Below are positions 47,187-58,872 of a stretch of 64,000 nucleotides of DNA, one piece after another. Source of the stretch: Pohlia nutans. Taxonomy: Eukaryota; Streptophyta; Bryopsida; Bryales; Mniaceae. The notes under the pieces were generated by a model. It ran no database searches. It worked only from the letters and a program-made list of their open reading frames with translations, and was not told where the DNA came from. The stretch is taken from NCBI GenBank assembly GCA_022496805.1, contig CM040085.1, positions 41,817,811 to 41,881,810 of the forward strand, read 5' to 3'. How positions within the stretch are numbered: the first letter of the stretch is position 1; each line of letters opens with the position of its first letter. Made by a program: the position numbers and the translations under genes.

Positions 47187-47204
47187 TTAACCCCTAAACG
47201 TCTG
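47187..47204 (+). repeat. piggyBac left terminal repeat with TTAA target
   Basis: TTAACCCCTAAACGTCTG; exact inverse complement of 52501-52518. Confidence 0.95.
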
Positions 47205-47804
47205 AAACAGCCACTGTGGCAAATACAACCTGTTTTTTGCGTATTTGGCGGACTTGCACTGATCTGAACCTTGCGACGTTCAAAAGGGGAATGGTATTTG
47301 TAAGCTGAGCTTTCCAATGATATACGGGGCTGCCGATTTAGAGTACCCAGCTGTCTGCTGCAGCTTTTTGTACAAAGATGGGGCTACGGTCCGAAGAATA
47401 CTGTAGGCCACGCTGGACCCGCAAGTATGTCGGGTCAGACGGGTGCCACGGTGTACACGGCCGTTGAGGGAGGACAGAATCTGGAGTGGCGGGAGTTGGT
47501 GATTCTAGCCTTGGCGCCAAGGCCATTTTCAAAGCAGTCTAGGGTTTACTGGACCGGACGAGAGTGGTTGCGTTCAGTTGGGGGGGAGTGGCGAGCGTGG
47601 AGGAGAATGCTGGACAATGAGATTTGATGATTTCTAGGAGTTGCAAGAATTGTTGTACGTAGAAGGACGATAGAGTCTTAAGAAATTTGGCGGCTTCAAT
47701 TGTGTGCACCCTGTCCTCTGTAATAACTTTTGCGAGTGGGTGAAGGCAGTTGGAGAATGTTATGTGCGAGTGGTTTGCGTTGTGTTGTGTCTTGCAGCGC
47801 AAAC

Positions 47805-48308
47805 ATGATGAGTTCAATGCGAGTACCTCCACCTGCGCCAGCCGGATTAGAAGCCGAGGCAGAAGTCTTATATTCGTGGGCAAGGGATCGTGGAGCCTCA
47901 CAACTTTTGGCAAGACGCATTGTGGGATTGCTCTCTGTAGAGTGGTTGTGCAGATTACCCCTTCCTCCTTGTACTCATCGCAGCAGTGGCAAAACAGAGG
48001 CCCAGTGGCATCGTTACCTGTTTCGGCGGCATTGTGGAAAATTGCTGGGGTGGACTGAGAGATTACAAGAAGGGGATCCACAAGGGTTCAGTGTCGAGGT
48101 GAATCGGCTCATTCGGGAGAAGTTCTTCCCAGACGCACCTGCCGAGCATTATGGCGAGAGAGAGAGAGAAGTCCCCGGAGAAATCGATGGAGAATGCGCT
48201 ACGCCAATCTCCAAGTACGCAACCACGCTTGAAGCGAAGATTGGAGACAACGCGGGCACAGTTGACGGAGGCATCAATTGCGAGCACCCCCCCAATGCTC
48301 GGTTGTGA
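47805..48308 (+). CDS. Open frame upstream of the transposase inside piggyBac
   Basis: The codons from ATG 47805 read MMSSMRVPPPAPAGLEAEAE and continue for 167 residues to a stop at 48308. I recognise no domain. A possible splice acceptor (TCTTGCAG) lies just before. A run of seven C near 48286 precedes its stop, and the next frame (48278-48700, Arg/Gly-rich, with GRGRGRRGQGRRG) overlaps it. A shift there and another near 48665 would join it to the Arg/Gly-rich start of the transposase frame. It is either a separate accessory frame or the N-terminal part of the transposase broken by two frameshifts. Confidence 0.4.
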   Translation: MMSSMRVPPPAPAGLEAEAEVLYSWARDRGASQLLARRIVGLLSVEWLCRLPLPPCTHRSSGKTEAQWHRYLFRRHCGKLLGWTERLQEGDPQGFSVEVNRLIREKFFPDAPAEHYGEREREVPGEIDGECATPISKYATTLEAKIGDNAGTVDGGINCEHPPNARL

Positions 48309-48726
48309 CCAAGGGACTACTCAGCCAGCTCGAGGCCCAACCATCAGCCTCGTCCGAGGCCCATGTCCCGTCCATTCCGGTGCTGCAAGAGGAGACACAC
48401 CGGGTGGTAGTGATTGGAGGGCTCCCGCCCCGCCTCAGTCAAGAAGAATCCTTCCGACCTGGTTCACGCGGAGGCCGGACGGGGCAAAGCTCGAGGGGAA
48501 GAGGTCGGGGTCGGCGCGGCCAAGGTCGCCGGGGGGAGCAAGCAACACTGCTTCAGGGTCGAAGCGAGGCAGAGAACACCCTGAACCTTGACGGGATTCA
48601 CGATGGGGCGCGGCCGGAACATAGTGTTAGAGGTGCTCGTGGAGGTGGTCGGCGTGGGCGCGGTGGTGGGGGTGTGCTGGCCGGGGAAGAGGCAAAGTGA
48701 ATCCGGCATGTCTTGGTGAAGGTGAA

Positions 48727-51716
48727 ATGGCAATTGCTGGCGCGGCCAACTTGGAGTCACGAGGGCGGGGAAGTGTGAGAGGAGGCCGCCGGGGGCGAGG
48801 TGGGCGAGGAACGCGGGGTGGGCGTGGTGAGCCAGCCAGTTCAGCTGCGGTTAGACCGCACCCTGCACAAGAAGGGTGGATTCCGCCGCAAATTTTTGTG
48901 GATCGTGCAAGTCCGGTGCTGCTGCGTCCAAGAACGGTGGGGCGGATTCCGACTGAAGTGCCCCACTTTGCAGCTGTTGATCTAAGCGCCAGTGATGACA
49001 ACGTAGTCGGAGTGGACGGGTTCGTCACCCCGCCACCTCACGCGATTGGAAAGCATCAAAGTGGAAGTGGGGTGCGCAATCCTGGTCTCAGATTGCCAGT
49101 GAACGGGGTGTGCCGATTTTCCGTTGAAGACTTCACGCCTGGAGCTCCACCGGTGAGCACACAACAACGCCAAAGTTTGGGTGAATACTGCTCAAGCCGC
49201 CACGACTGTTGGGAAGTAAGCTGCCCATTCACAGAACGCGGGATGACTGCAAGGAGTAATGCGATGATGGCATGCTATCCTGCCGGTACTGGACTGAGCC
49301 CATCGAATGATCACATCAGGGTTGATGCACGCGCGTTTCCCCGTGAGCAATGGGTGCTTGTGAAACTGGACGTCTTGGGTTTTGATCCGGGGCTGTGGGA
49401 TGGCGTAGAGCACCTGAGTGGACAAGTGCTACAGCGCTATTACCATGAAGTGCATGGTCAACCGATGTTCTGTCTTGATTTCGGTGGCACCATTGGCGAG
49501 AGGGAGGTGTTGGTTGTGGAGTCTGCACCAGTCGAAACCCGACAAGCTTCAGGGGTTACTTGTGTCCTTGACTTTGGAGTAGACAACGCAGCCGATTCTA
49601 CTCCTAAGTCGGTAACAGCTGATGGTGAAGGACGATGCCAGTTTCCGGACCGTGAAGCGGGAATAGATGAGGATGATCTGAGCGATCAGGAGTGGGTAGC
49701 CACTTGGGAGGATTTTCCCGAAATAAGCAGCCCATGTGACACTGCTTCTCCTTCTGGCTCATTTACCGAAATGCCTTTGCGAGAGTTGGGTGTATATGAT
49801 GAGGAGGAGGACACCGGGTCATGGGATTTTGCCAAGATTTGGGCTAATGACCAGTGGCAAGAGCCTTTGCTCACATTGCTTGGCAACCGGGACTTCACAG
49901 GTACTTGCTCTTCACCAATTTCCGCATTACAATTATTCAAATTCCCGCAAATTCATATATGTTCATGTGCATATTTATATTACTGCTTATTGTTTTTAGC
50001 GAGGTTAGGTGCTTATCGGTGTTTGGAGGATGACAGGTCCGGAACCAGGTCCTTCGACATTCCGTGCCATCCCAGGTGACCCCGAAGATTACTTCCTACA
50101 GTTTTGGCCACCTGCAACTCTTGCTAGAATCTGCGAGGAGACTAATAGGTTCGTTTCTAACCGACCCAATCGTTTTTCGTAATAGTTTGATTTCATCCTA
50201 GTTTGAGTAATATTATGAAACCGAATAAACTTGTATTGTGTATAAAGAATTTTGGTGCATTTCGCAGGTATGCTGCTCAAACGGACTACGATGAGGCGCA
50301 CCTGACCAATGGACGGGCAGATTGGATAGACATCGACCAGCCTGAGCTTCTGTGTTGGTTCGGCATTCTGATACTAATGGGAATGAAGCAGCTTCCCAAT
50401 CGAAGGATGTACTGGGATAGCCGACCATTTTATTCATGCCCGCTAATCAGTACTGCCATGACTCGGACACTATTCGAAGCTATTGTTCGTTGTATCCATT
50501 TAGTTGACAATGAGACTCTACAGCAAGATTCCAAGGACCCAACGTTCGATAAGATTGGAAAGGTTCGCTGGCTCATTGAGGATTTCGCAGAGAAATCAAG
50601 AGAGCTCTACAATCCTGAACGCGTACTCACAGTAGACGAAATCATGGTTCCATATAAAGGACGGTACTGTGGAATACGACAGTACATGAAGTCAAAGCCG
50701 TGCCGTTTTGGCATAAAAATTTGGGCTCTGGCTTCGAGCTCCTCAAGGTTAGTGTCATGTTTCGGTTAAGTTTTGTGTGGGTCTCAATGTAATCACAGTA
50801 TTTCTCCTTCTAATGGGCATTTGCTGAAGAATGTTGGTTTTGCGCATGACCCTCATCTTCTGGCTTTCCGTGTAGGTACGTGCAGAATTGCATCGTGTAT
50901 TTGGGTTCATCGCACGATCGGCCAGAGGGCGATCTTGTAGGAGAGGATGCGGTTCTTCAAGTTGTGAAGGGATATGAACACCGAGGACACAAGGTCATCA
51001 CCGACAATTTTTTCACGGGTGTCAAGCTCCACATGTCTTTGCTGGAGCGGGGATTCTTTGCGACGGGCACCGTGAAGAAAGGATCCCGGGGGTTTCCGAC
51101 GTCACTAGCAGGTTTCCCGAAGACTCAGTTGCCTCCCCGGGGCACAGTTGTTGTGAAAATGCACAGGTCGAGGAAAATTGCTGTTGTGTGTTGGGTCGAT
51201 TCTAAACCCGTTTTTTTACTGTCCACTACAACTAATCCTTGTGACCCCAACTGTGTGGCTGCTCCGAGAAGACGTGACCGGGTGGATTTCCCCACCAGCC
51301 CGATCTTGTTGGAGTATCAAGATTTCATGCGCGAGATTGACGTTGTAGACCAGCAACGCGGGGAGTACACTGTTCAGCTGCCAACGCACAAGTGGTGGCA
51401 TCGACTTCTCTTGTGGACACTTGATTCTTCAACCCTGAATTCGTATCTGCTCTACCGTGCTGATTGTGAGAACGCTGGTTTCCCAGTCTGGACAAGGGTG
51501 CTTTGGCATTATACTCTTGCAATGCATCTGGTTGGCCCTTACTTTCCCGGAGGTCACGTAAGGGGACGACACCGACGGCTCGCTCCCCCCGGGTTCCACA
51601 GGATTGAAGGCCACCCATCTGCTCGTCGTGCTTGTGTTGTTTACAGAAAAGTTACTCGCCGTTTTTGTAGAGGTTGTGCGGGCCAATTCATGTGCGACGG
51701 GGCGTGTTATGTGTGA
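48727..51716 (+). CDS. piggyBac transposase (DDE), four exons
   Basis: It cuts and pastes the element at TTAA. Exons: 48727-49900, 50037-50148, 50268-50747, 50876-51716; all introns are GT-AG and phases close to 868 residues. The chosen ATG is the first in this frame; upstream sequence is open and Arg/Gly-rich, so the protein may be longer. The N-terminal 390 residues are RG-rich then acidic and unrecognised, making the protein longer than the usual 500-650. The DDE_Tnp_1_7 core begins with FWPPATLARICEETNRYA. Catalytic Asp lie in TVDEIMVPYKGR (50635), ITDNFFTG (51003) and IDVVDQQRGEY (51348). The C-terminus ends in a Cys-rich zinc-type tail with FCRGCAGQFMCDGACYV. Introns within a transposase suggest long residence in an intron-rich host or capture of host splicing. 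Nothing in the core is visibly broken. Confidence 0.93.
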
Positions 51717-52500
51717 GTACACACCCAGCCTAGATACTTGGCAGGGCGCCGTCGACCTTGAATCATGAAATCACCCGTCTGGGGTGTTGGGGTACAAGGA
51801 TGCGGGCTCGGTGGTGAACCTGATCCAGCAGCTCGAGGGATTCAGTGCGCATGAAGTGACGAGGGTCATCACGGACTTTTTTGGCGGATTCATATTCCAA
51901 ATATGAACTATGTTGGAGCAGCCATTTTGTAGATAGGCGTAGTACTCTAGTTCAAGATAGACTCAGTGTAGAAAGACAGAGAGGCTTCTAATTTTATGTT
52001 GAACAATGCCTGCCTTCCCCTCCAGGCCACCTGTAGCTGCGGGGTATGTATTGTGCCCTTTTGCAATGAAATTCCATTTCATCTGTTTCAAAAAAAAAAA
52101 AAAACAATGCCTGCCAGGTGGGGCACAGAGTATTGCGTAGAAGCTGCCGTCCCTCAAGATTCCCATAGTCCCGCCATCTCCGGCCCTTCCCTGATGCTAC
52201 GTGGTGCGCATCCTGCGTCCAAGAAAGGACCCAGTACTGCCACTTTCGGGAGTACGTCATCGGGAACTGCCCATTCACCGGGTCACCCTGCGTATCGGCG
52301 CGCCGAGGTCTACGATCTGGAGTCAAGTCACTAGACGAATCTTTGCAAAGGGGAAACGGTGGATCGAGCCCAAAATTTCAGGCTACCACCTGTCGAGGTT
52401 CGCCATTCAATCGATACGGTTGAATTTCTCATCCGATTCACGCTAGTCGCATGTTCAGCACCGTATCAACTACATACGGAGCTGGCACTACGGTTCCCAC

Positions 52501-52518
52501 CAGACGTTTAGGGGTTAA
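52501..52518 (-). repeat. piggyBac right terminal repeat with TTAA target
   Basis: CAGACGTTTAGGGGTTAA; exact inverse complement of 47187-47204. Confidence 0.95.
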
Positions 52519-52918
52519 AGAAGTCAATTTTTTGTTTTGTTCAGTCGTAAATGTCAAATGTTATTATTATGAAGACTACAAGGATGTGTGAATCCGATGT
52601 GGATATTCATTTAGCTATAACTCTATAAAGACACATGATGAAAAGCCCTCAGTGAAGGAGAGAAGTGCACAAACTTTATTGCACAAATTTGTTTGGACCA
52701 ACAATCCAGAAGTTGCTGAATTTTCAAAGTAATTTTTCCTGAAAACTGAAAAAATAAGAAAGACAAAAATAAAAGTTGGATTTCTTCTCAAGAAGTTCCG
52801 TGTGAGTGAGTGGCTGCCGAAGATGTGCTCCAAGTTGTATAAACTGTACCAATGATTTAGGGTTTAGGGTTTAGGTTTAGGTTTAGGGTTTAATAATCAC
52901 ACATGCTCCATTACCCAA
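52519..52918. other. Spacer between piggyBac and the PRXL2-type gene
   Basis: No gene is supported. It includes a telomere-like run at 52855-52892 close to the 3' end of the neighbouring gene. Confidence 0.6.
52855..52892. repeat. Interstitial telomere-like repeat
   Basis: Five TTTAGGG or TTTAGG units in a row (ATTTAGGGTTTAGGGTTTAG and following). It lies about 30 bp beyond the stop codon of the PRXL2-type gene, thus in its 3' untranslated region. Confidence 0.8.
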
Positions 52919-55846
52919 CTACTTTGCCTGGCTGGAATCCAAGCCCAATGCTTTTAGAATCTCAGCATTTGTTGGTTGATCACCGAAGTCCTTCTGGCGG
53001 TGGTCCAGCAGTATCTCTCCTCCCTTGGCCATCACAAAAGTAGCTCCTAATTGCCTAGTTCCCCAAAACAAAGCCACTTGCATCAAGATTCATGGTTTTA
53101 AAATGACAGATTCAATTGATCATATTGTGAAAAATCAATAATTCACATGGGACCAATTTTTCTATCACCAGAATCAGTGGAGAACATTGCATGTGTTAGT
53201 AAAAAAAACAAATAAATTTGAACAAAAAGAGCTCATATGACCAACTCAAAAGTGCTAAAATTAACCTTCGGGCTTCTTGGTCCTTTTGGGGGTTAAAGCT
53301 TTGAATAAATAAAAAGAAAACAATATATTTCAATACCAAAACTAGCCATTCAGCTTCACTGAACTAGTTACTACAACATTGATTACAATGACACCTTCTT
53401 GAGAGAGCGCGTAGAAAGACTATCTTGGTATGAAAATGTTTATATTGTGAAAAGTATAATTCAGACACGGCCAAATTTTATGTCACTAGAATGAGTGAAG
53501 AACATTCCATGTGTTGCTGAAAAAAAAAACACATGAAAAGTGAACCCACTAAAAAAGTGCAAAAAAGAGGAATTTGGGGTTAAGAAAGGACATACCTGCC
53601 ATCACCCTGAAAGTTACCAGGCGTGTCCTTGGTTTTCTCAGCGGCTTCCTTGACGGACTTGTTAGCAAAAAGCATCATGAACGTGCCCACCCATCCCACC
53701 TTGGTAAGTGCCAAGGCGCTGTGAATCTTCTTCCCATTGTCAATGTACAACTCACTCTTCCAGAACTTCTTCTCCTCAAACTCCTCCAGCCCTAACTTCT
53801 CAAGTCCTGCATAGCATTACAAAACAATAGCATTAGAGCATGCACACCCTACGCCTGCATGAGCCCTTGACTCTCAAAATTGGATGAAATATGATTTCAT
53901 TTAATGCTGAAAATTCAAGGCCAGTGAGAGTGATACACAATAGAGTTAGTGTCTCAAAGTGGAAACTCACCTCATACTCACCTTAGACTCGTCTCCAGTT
54001 CAAAAAGACTGCAAAACTAGTCTAAGGTGAGTTGGAGAATAATCTAAAGCAAGGCCTTACACTGCCCATGGGTGTGGAACTCGTGACCTCCCCAATGCTA
54101 ATGGAGAGTTCCCACAAGTTCCCCCAAGCCTAATAGACTATTCATGAAGGGACCAAGGGACTATTCATGAAATTGATAATATTGGGTGGCAGACTCCCCA
54201 TTGACTCAACAAGGTGAGCTGCTTGTTTTCGGTTAAGATATGAGCAAGATATATGATGCCTCCATAGTCCCTCTATAGTTCCTCTATAGCTAATTTAAAG
54301 GTTCGGTATCCTAGATTGATAGACAATAATGATTACCCATGTAATCTTAGTAAACGTAAGCTACTGCCAATCACATCTTTCGCATTAAAGTGCAGTTAGC
54401 GAGGTGGTTTAACTCATTGGCTTTTGGTTATGTATGGTTCTTTTCCCCTAATAAAATCGTTTTTACACAAACGTAGATTTTTTTGTGTATGGTTAAGATG
54501 GTTTTATCTTCTTTTTTTGTAATGGAACTCTATAGTTTTCAAAAAGAATTTCTTCTCTTAATCAGAAAGTGATTGCGATTGGTTCACACACTATATAAAG
54601 GGTGATTATAGTGGTTCAAAGGGTGTGGAGAGAATAGCTTTTGACACCAAATCTTGGATGTGATTATTCTGCAATGAGGTGAACTGAAGGGAGAAGGGCG
54701 CGCATGCTCTTACCAATGCCAATGACCCGGACATTATTGGCCTCCAATTGAGGCAACATTTTGGCCATTTCCACAGACTGGCCTCGACAGAGTTGGCAGC
54801 CGAATCGCCGAAGCAAGTGTATCACCACCGGCTGGACATGAACCAAAAACAAGTCAGTGTTCTAGCTTTCCCAAAAAGCTCAAAAACAATGCAACGATCT
54901 CTTAACATTCTTAACCCCCAAAGGACCAAGGATTCATAGTTTTGAAATGACATATTCAATTAATCATAATGTGAAATATATATAATTCAGATGGGACTCA
55001 ATTTTGAATCACCAAAATCAATGAAAAAAATTGCATGTTTTGGTCAAAAACCAAATAAATTTGAAAAAATAAAATCCTACTCAAAACTGCTAAAAAAACA
55101 GGAGGTCTAATTTGAGCTTCTTGGTCTTTTAGGGTTAAGCTGTTTTGTGAGTGCACCCATCTTACTGTTTACTTGTTAACATAGAAAATGACATTCTCAA
55201 CCCCAAAAGGACCAAGGATTCATGGTTTTAAAATGACATATTCAATTAATCATAATGTGAAAAATCTAATTCAGATGGGACTAAATTTTATATCACTATA
55301 ATCAATGAAAAACATTGCATGTGTTGATCAAAAAAACCAAATAAATTTGAACAAAAAGAAATCCATATAGGACTTACTCAAAACTGCTAAGAGAAACAGG
55401 TCTAATTTGAGCTTCTTGGTCCTTTCGGGGTTAAGATCTTTTTGAGTAGTTAACATAGAAAAAAAACACAGGATATCATTTGGATTCAATCAATAGTGTG
55501 CTACTTCTGCTTGCTCATAAGTGTCAATCCGGGGTGATTGATGTCCATAGCTTCCTTGAACTCAAGATGTAAGAAGATGTGTTTGAAAGAAAAAAAGATG
55601 GCAGAAGATGAAATGCTGGGGGCGGTGGCACTAAACCCTAATTTTCATATTGCTAATTTCGAACATGATTCTATAATGCAGTTTCTGCATGTTTTTGAGC
55701 AAAATATATTGGAAATTAAAAAGTACCTGATCCTCCCAAAAGGAACCCAACTTCACAGTGACAGCATCTCCAGGACCGCGGATCTTCTCCAACTCAATGT
55801 CCTTGATAGCATCCGTCACAGTTAGTGCGCCTCCCTCCTTTCCCAT
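52919..55846 (-). CDS. Peroxiredoxin-like 2 (PRXL2/FAM213-type) thioredoxin-fold protein, four exons
   Basis: Exons: 55846-55727, 54831-54714, 53806-53596, 53054-52919. Junctions are GT-AG and phases close to 194 residues, the usual size of the family. Members are AhpC/TSA-related thioredoxin-fold proteins with a redox CxxC; animal PRXL2B is a prostamide/prostaglandin F synthase, and the plant substrate is not known to me. Visible motifs: VVIHLLRRFGCQLCRG with the CxxC near residues 50-53, VRVIGIGLEKLGLEEF, ELYIDNGKKIHSALAL, GNFQGDGRQLGATFVMAKGG and HRQKDFGDQPTNAEILKALG. The ATG at 55846 gives the family start, MGKEGGALTV. An acceptor 6 bp upstream (TACTTGCAG) implies a non-coding first exon, perhaps ending at CCCCGGAG|GTCAG near 56550. 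I see no transit peptide in this reading. The introns carry four piggyBac-type MITEs. Confidence 0.9.
53094..53296 (+). mobile_element. piggyBac-type MITE, family A, left end lost
   Basis: Family A interior from AAGATTCATGGTTTTAAAATG to CTTGGTCCTTTTGGGGGTTAA, in the last intron of the PRXL2-type gene. Confidence 0.8.
53430..53583 (+). mobile_element. piggyBac-type MITE, family A, degraded
   Basis: The middle of family A (TATATTGTGAAAAGTATAATT, CACTAGAATGAGTGAAGAAC) runs to TTTGGGGTTAA, immediately before a splice donor of the PRXL2-type gene. Confidence 0.65.
54911..55138 (+). mobile_element. piggyBac-type MITE, family A, 228 bp
   Basis: TTAACCCCCAAAGGACCAAG to CTTGGTCTTTTAGGGTTAA, with the full family A interior. 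First of two in the same intron, 58 bp apart. Confidence 0.85.
55197..55434 (+). mobile_element. piggyBac-type MITE, family A, 238 bp
   Basis: TCAACCCCAAAAGGACCAAG to CTTGGTCCTTTCGGGGTTAA, in the same orientation as its neighbour and close to it in sequence. Confidence 0.85.
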
Positions 55847-55852
55847 CGCTGC

Positions 55853-57948
55853 CTGCAAGTAACAAGCATAATTGTTTCTTCTCAAAACCAAAACAAAAAA
55901 AAATTAAAACAAAAACCACAGAAGCGACAACAACGAGGCGCATCTACGTCATCTTCCTCCAAAAAATGCTACAATGTACATTGAATACAGAGTGCAATTG
56001 ATTCAGGGCGTCAACAATCCAGCACACACAAGAAACACTAAACCCTAATCAGTTCCTTGAGTGGGTAAAGTGCAATCACAACATAGAAACTTCAAGTATT
56101 ACTTTATCATGTTGAACAGTGATCGACAAGTTACCTCAGTATGATGATATTTTATTCAATCAACAGTGTCATTAGCCAAGTGGGAGCGGTGGGAAACAAA
56201 TCTTGTGTAAAATTCTCCAAATTGCCCACAACTCTACAAAAGTCTACAGAACTCTACAGAAGATATTCCAAAACTCTACAGAAGATATTCCAAAAATCTA
56301 CAGAAGGTTAATAGTTTGCAAAAAATAAGAATTCCGGTCGGTGTACCCAATTCGGTAACAAACTTGCAAATTATGGAGCAAGAATCACAAAGTCTGACAC
56401 CTCTATCTACTTGTTCAAAAAGGTAAGCTTCGACAGACAACCCATTTGATGAGGACCACCCAAAAAAATACCATGACAGAAAATTAATGATTCTCAACAG
56501 CAAAGATCAAAGCAGAACAAGAACAAGAATAAGAACAAGAAAAGCTGACCTCCGGGGTGCTTGGATAGCTATGGAAGTTCCAGCAGCTGGAGAATGAATC
56601 AAAGCTTTGCACATTACTACTTACACACAGCACAGTGAGGCTTACAATTTGTCCCTTCTTATAGTAGCGCAGTCCCTTCTGTCCATCTGTGGATGAAATT
56701 TCCTTTTCCAAAAAGTATTTTATGAGTTCCAGAAGCACTCATTTCGGAAGTTCAGTTGGCAAAAGTTGGAGTCTTTTCCAACATTGCTGTTTTCAATGGG
56801 AATTTGCTTTCATTGGTTTATGCATGAGGTCTTGATAGTTCACCCATGCTTCATTCACACCGCCGCCTGTAAAAGTTCTTTCTCTTCTACTTTCATGTAT
56901 GTGCTGCAAAGTTGGGGTTTCTCCAAGATTACAGATTTTTGTTTTCATAGATTCATAAAGTATAGATAGTTGAGCAACTTCCAAGCGATGCTTCGTTCAC
57001 ATTGTGTACTTTCTACATATGCATAAAGAGCATTTCCACCCAAGATTGATATTCTCAAATTTCTTGCTAAAAATCGAGGTCTTGGTTTGACTTGGGAAGA
57101 CTTCTTGCCAGCAAGAGCATTCGAGGTTGGTATATTGCTTTTGGATACGACTCCTCTTGACTATCAAAATTTAGACATGGGCTTGTATATTAGGTTTGGA
57201 GACAAGGATATCAGCCTCATTGGTGGGCATGCTCTAAACTTTATAGTGTAACTATCAATGGTTGTTTAGGCCCATGATGTACGAAGCCATTTACACGAAT
57301 AGTAAGGTTAATCTCAATCAGACACACTATGCAAAATAGTGTTAACAATTCCAAAGATTCTCTTTTCTATCTAAACTTTGGCTTATAAATTAAAAACTTA
57401 CAGATATTCATCATGGATGAATAATCATGGATGAATAATCACATGCACGAAGGTAGACATATCCAACAATTCTGCTTTCATGTACCAAAGGTGTACATTT
57501 GTGTTCTAGAATGTACGATGCCATAGCGGAATTGAGTGTTGGGTGGTAATTGATGGTTGTGTCTGGCTTTATAGCAAAAGTGGAATGCTTCAACTGCTTA
57601 TGAATGAATGGAGCCGGAGGTCTTGGGGAAAAGAGAATAAGCAGTAAAAGTGACACTTGGAATTGTTTGATTGGAGATCAGCTCTTGCGGTGTGAACAGG
57701 ACCTGACTGGTGGATCTGATCCTTTATTCCCGTGAACTCTATTCACACTTACACACTAGGTTGTTGCTATGAGTGAGTGTAGACAGAAAATTTGTTATGG
57801 AGGAGGAATGTTTGTGCAACAGACCGCATTTACTCCATTTGGTTTGAACAAACAAGTGCAGACTGTCCCAGGCAGGGTTGTTTTTACACGTAGATTTTGT
57901 CCGTCCTATGTCCAAAACCTCTGGCCCCTAACCTATGGCTTTTGGGCC
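55853..57948. other. Upstream region of the PRXL2-type gene
   Basis: Probably the 5' leader and promoter of the PRXL2-type gene at first. A tandem repeat of CTCTACAGAAGATATTCCAA lies at about 56245-56305. Frames at 56.5-57.0 kb lack a proper start or family likeness. Confidence 0.45.
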
Positions 57949-58311
57949 TTAACCCATAAACATCAAGAGGGCCTGGGCAGGGCACCCCAGAAGGCATCTA
58001 AATTTTCGGAGGAAAAAAAAAAAAAACGAAAAAAATGCAAAAACGGCTCTGTTGGGCACTGCTAGCCAGCACTGTAGCACTGCTGAACCTCAGCTGCCCC
58101 AACCTCAAAACCTGTTCAATTTGATAACTTTGATTGCTTACCAACGATTCCACAATCTCTCAAATGAGGCGCAAATTTGGAATCTAGATCGCTTTTTCAG
58201 TAGCTTTCCAACGCACCAATCCTCGCTTGATTTGGTTGAGAAAAACTACTTTTTTCTCAAATATTCCTTTCTGAAGAGGCCCGTGGGGCTTTTTTGACGT
58301 TTAAGGGTTAA
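57949..58311. mobile_element. piggyBac-type MITE, family D; first of the chain
   Basis: It opens TTAACCCATAAACATCAAGAG and closes TTTGACGTTTAAGGGTTAA. Its right TTAA (58308-58311) is also the left TTAA of the next element. Confidence 0.85.
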
Positions 58312-58872
58312 TCCCTAAATGGCAGAGGGGTAAGGGCACGGGTAAGGGCAAAACCTAGATGTGTTCTAAAATGTTACTTCTGCAACTTTGATGAAGTATG
58401 GTCTAAAAGAGAAAATGAGAAACATGATGTTTAGTAATTATCTGTACAGTCAAACTTCCAAAAATAATTTTAGATACTCATTTAATGAATTTAGAAGCAT
58501 TTACGATTAGAATTCACCAAAATTACAAATTCTATCTTTAGAATTTGAAATTTGGTATGATTGGTTAAAACTAGACATTCTATTCTAAAATTTAAAAACT
58601 CAATTTTTTCAAAGGAGAGAACATCATTAGTTTCTCCAAATAGTAAATTTTATAACTGAACACTAGGACAATATTGAGGTCTCTGTCTTTGAAAAATTCC
58701 TTAGTGAACCTCAATTTTACAAATGAAATATACCAAACAACATAAGAACATGATCTCTACCCCCAATTTCGACAAAAAATCAAAACTTGAAAAATGTCAT
58801 TTCTTGACCATAGGCAGTCATTGTTGTTTGGGTTGCGATTAGAAAATGGTTGATCGGTCACTTAGGGGTTAA
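58308..58872. mobile_element. piggyBac-type MITE, family E; second of the chain
   Basis: TTAATCCCTAAATGGCAGAG to CGGTCACTTAGGGGTTAA, interior as in 46521-47088. It shares TTAA with both neighbours. Confidence 0.85.

Larger units (their letters stand above)
47187..52518 (+). mobile_element. Complete piggyBac transposon, 5.3 kb
   Basis: The left end is TTAACCCCTAAACGTCTG and the right end its exact complement, CAGACGTTTAGGGGTTAA; TTAA is the obligatory piggyBac target. The interior is markedly richer in G and C than either flank, and the change falls at the element boundaries. It encodes a spliced piggyBac transposase (48727-51716), preceded by an open region (47805-48700) in other frames. Both ends and the catalytic domain are intact, so it may be autonomous. 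Its terminal bases are shared by some twenty shorter elements in the window. Confidence 0.95.

Noticed and set aside
56484..56738. 84-codon frame upstream of the PRXL2-type gene as an N-terminal extension
   Set aside because: It has no ATG in frame (a TGA lies directly before its first codon) and no family likeness; kept only as a possible non-coding leader exon.
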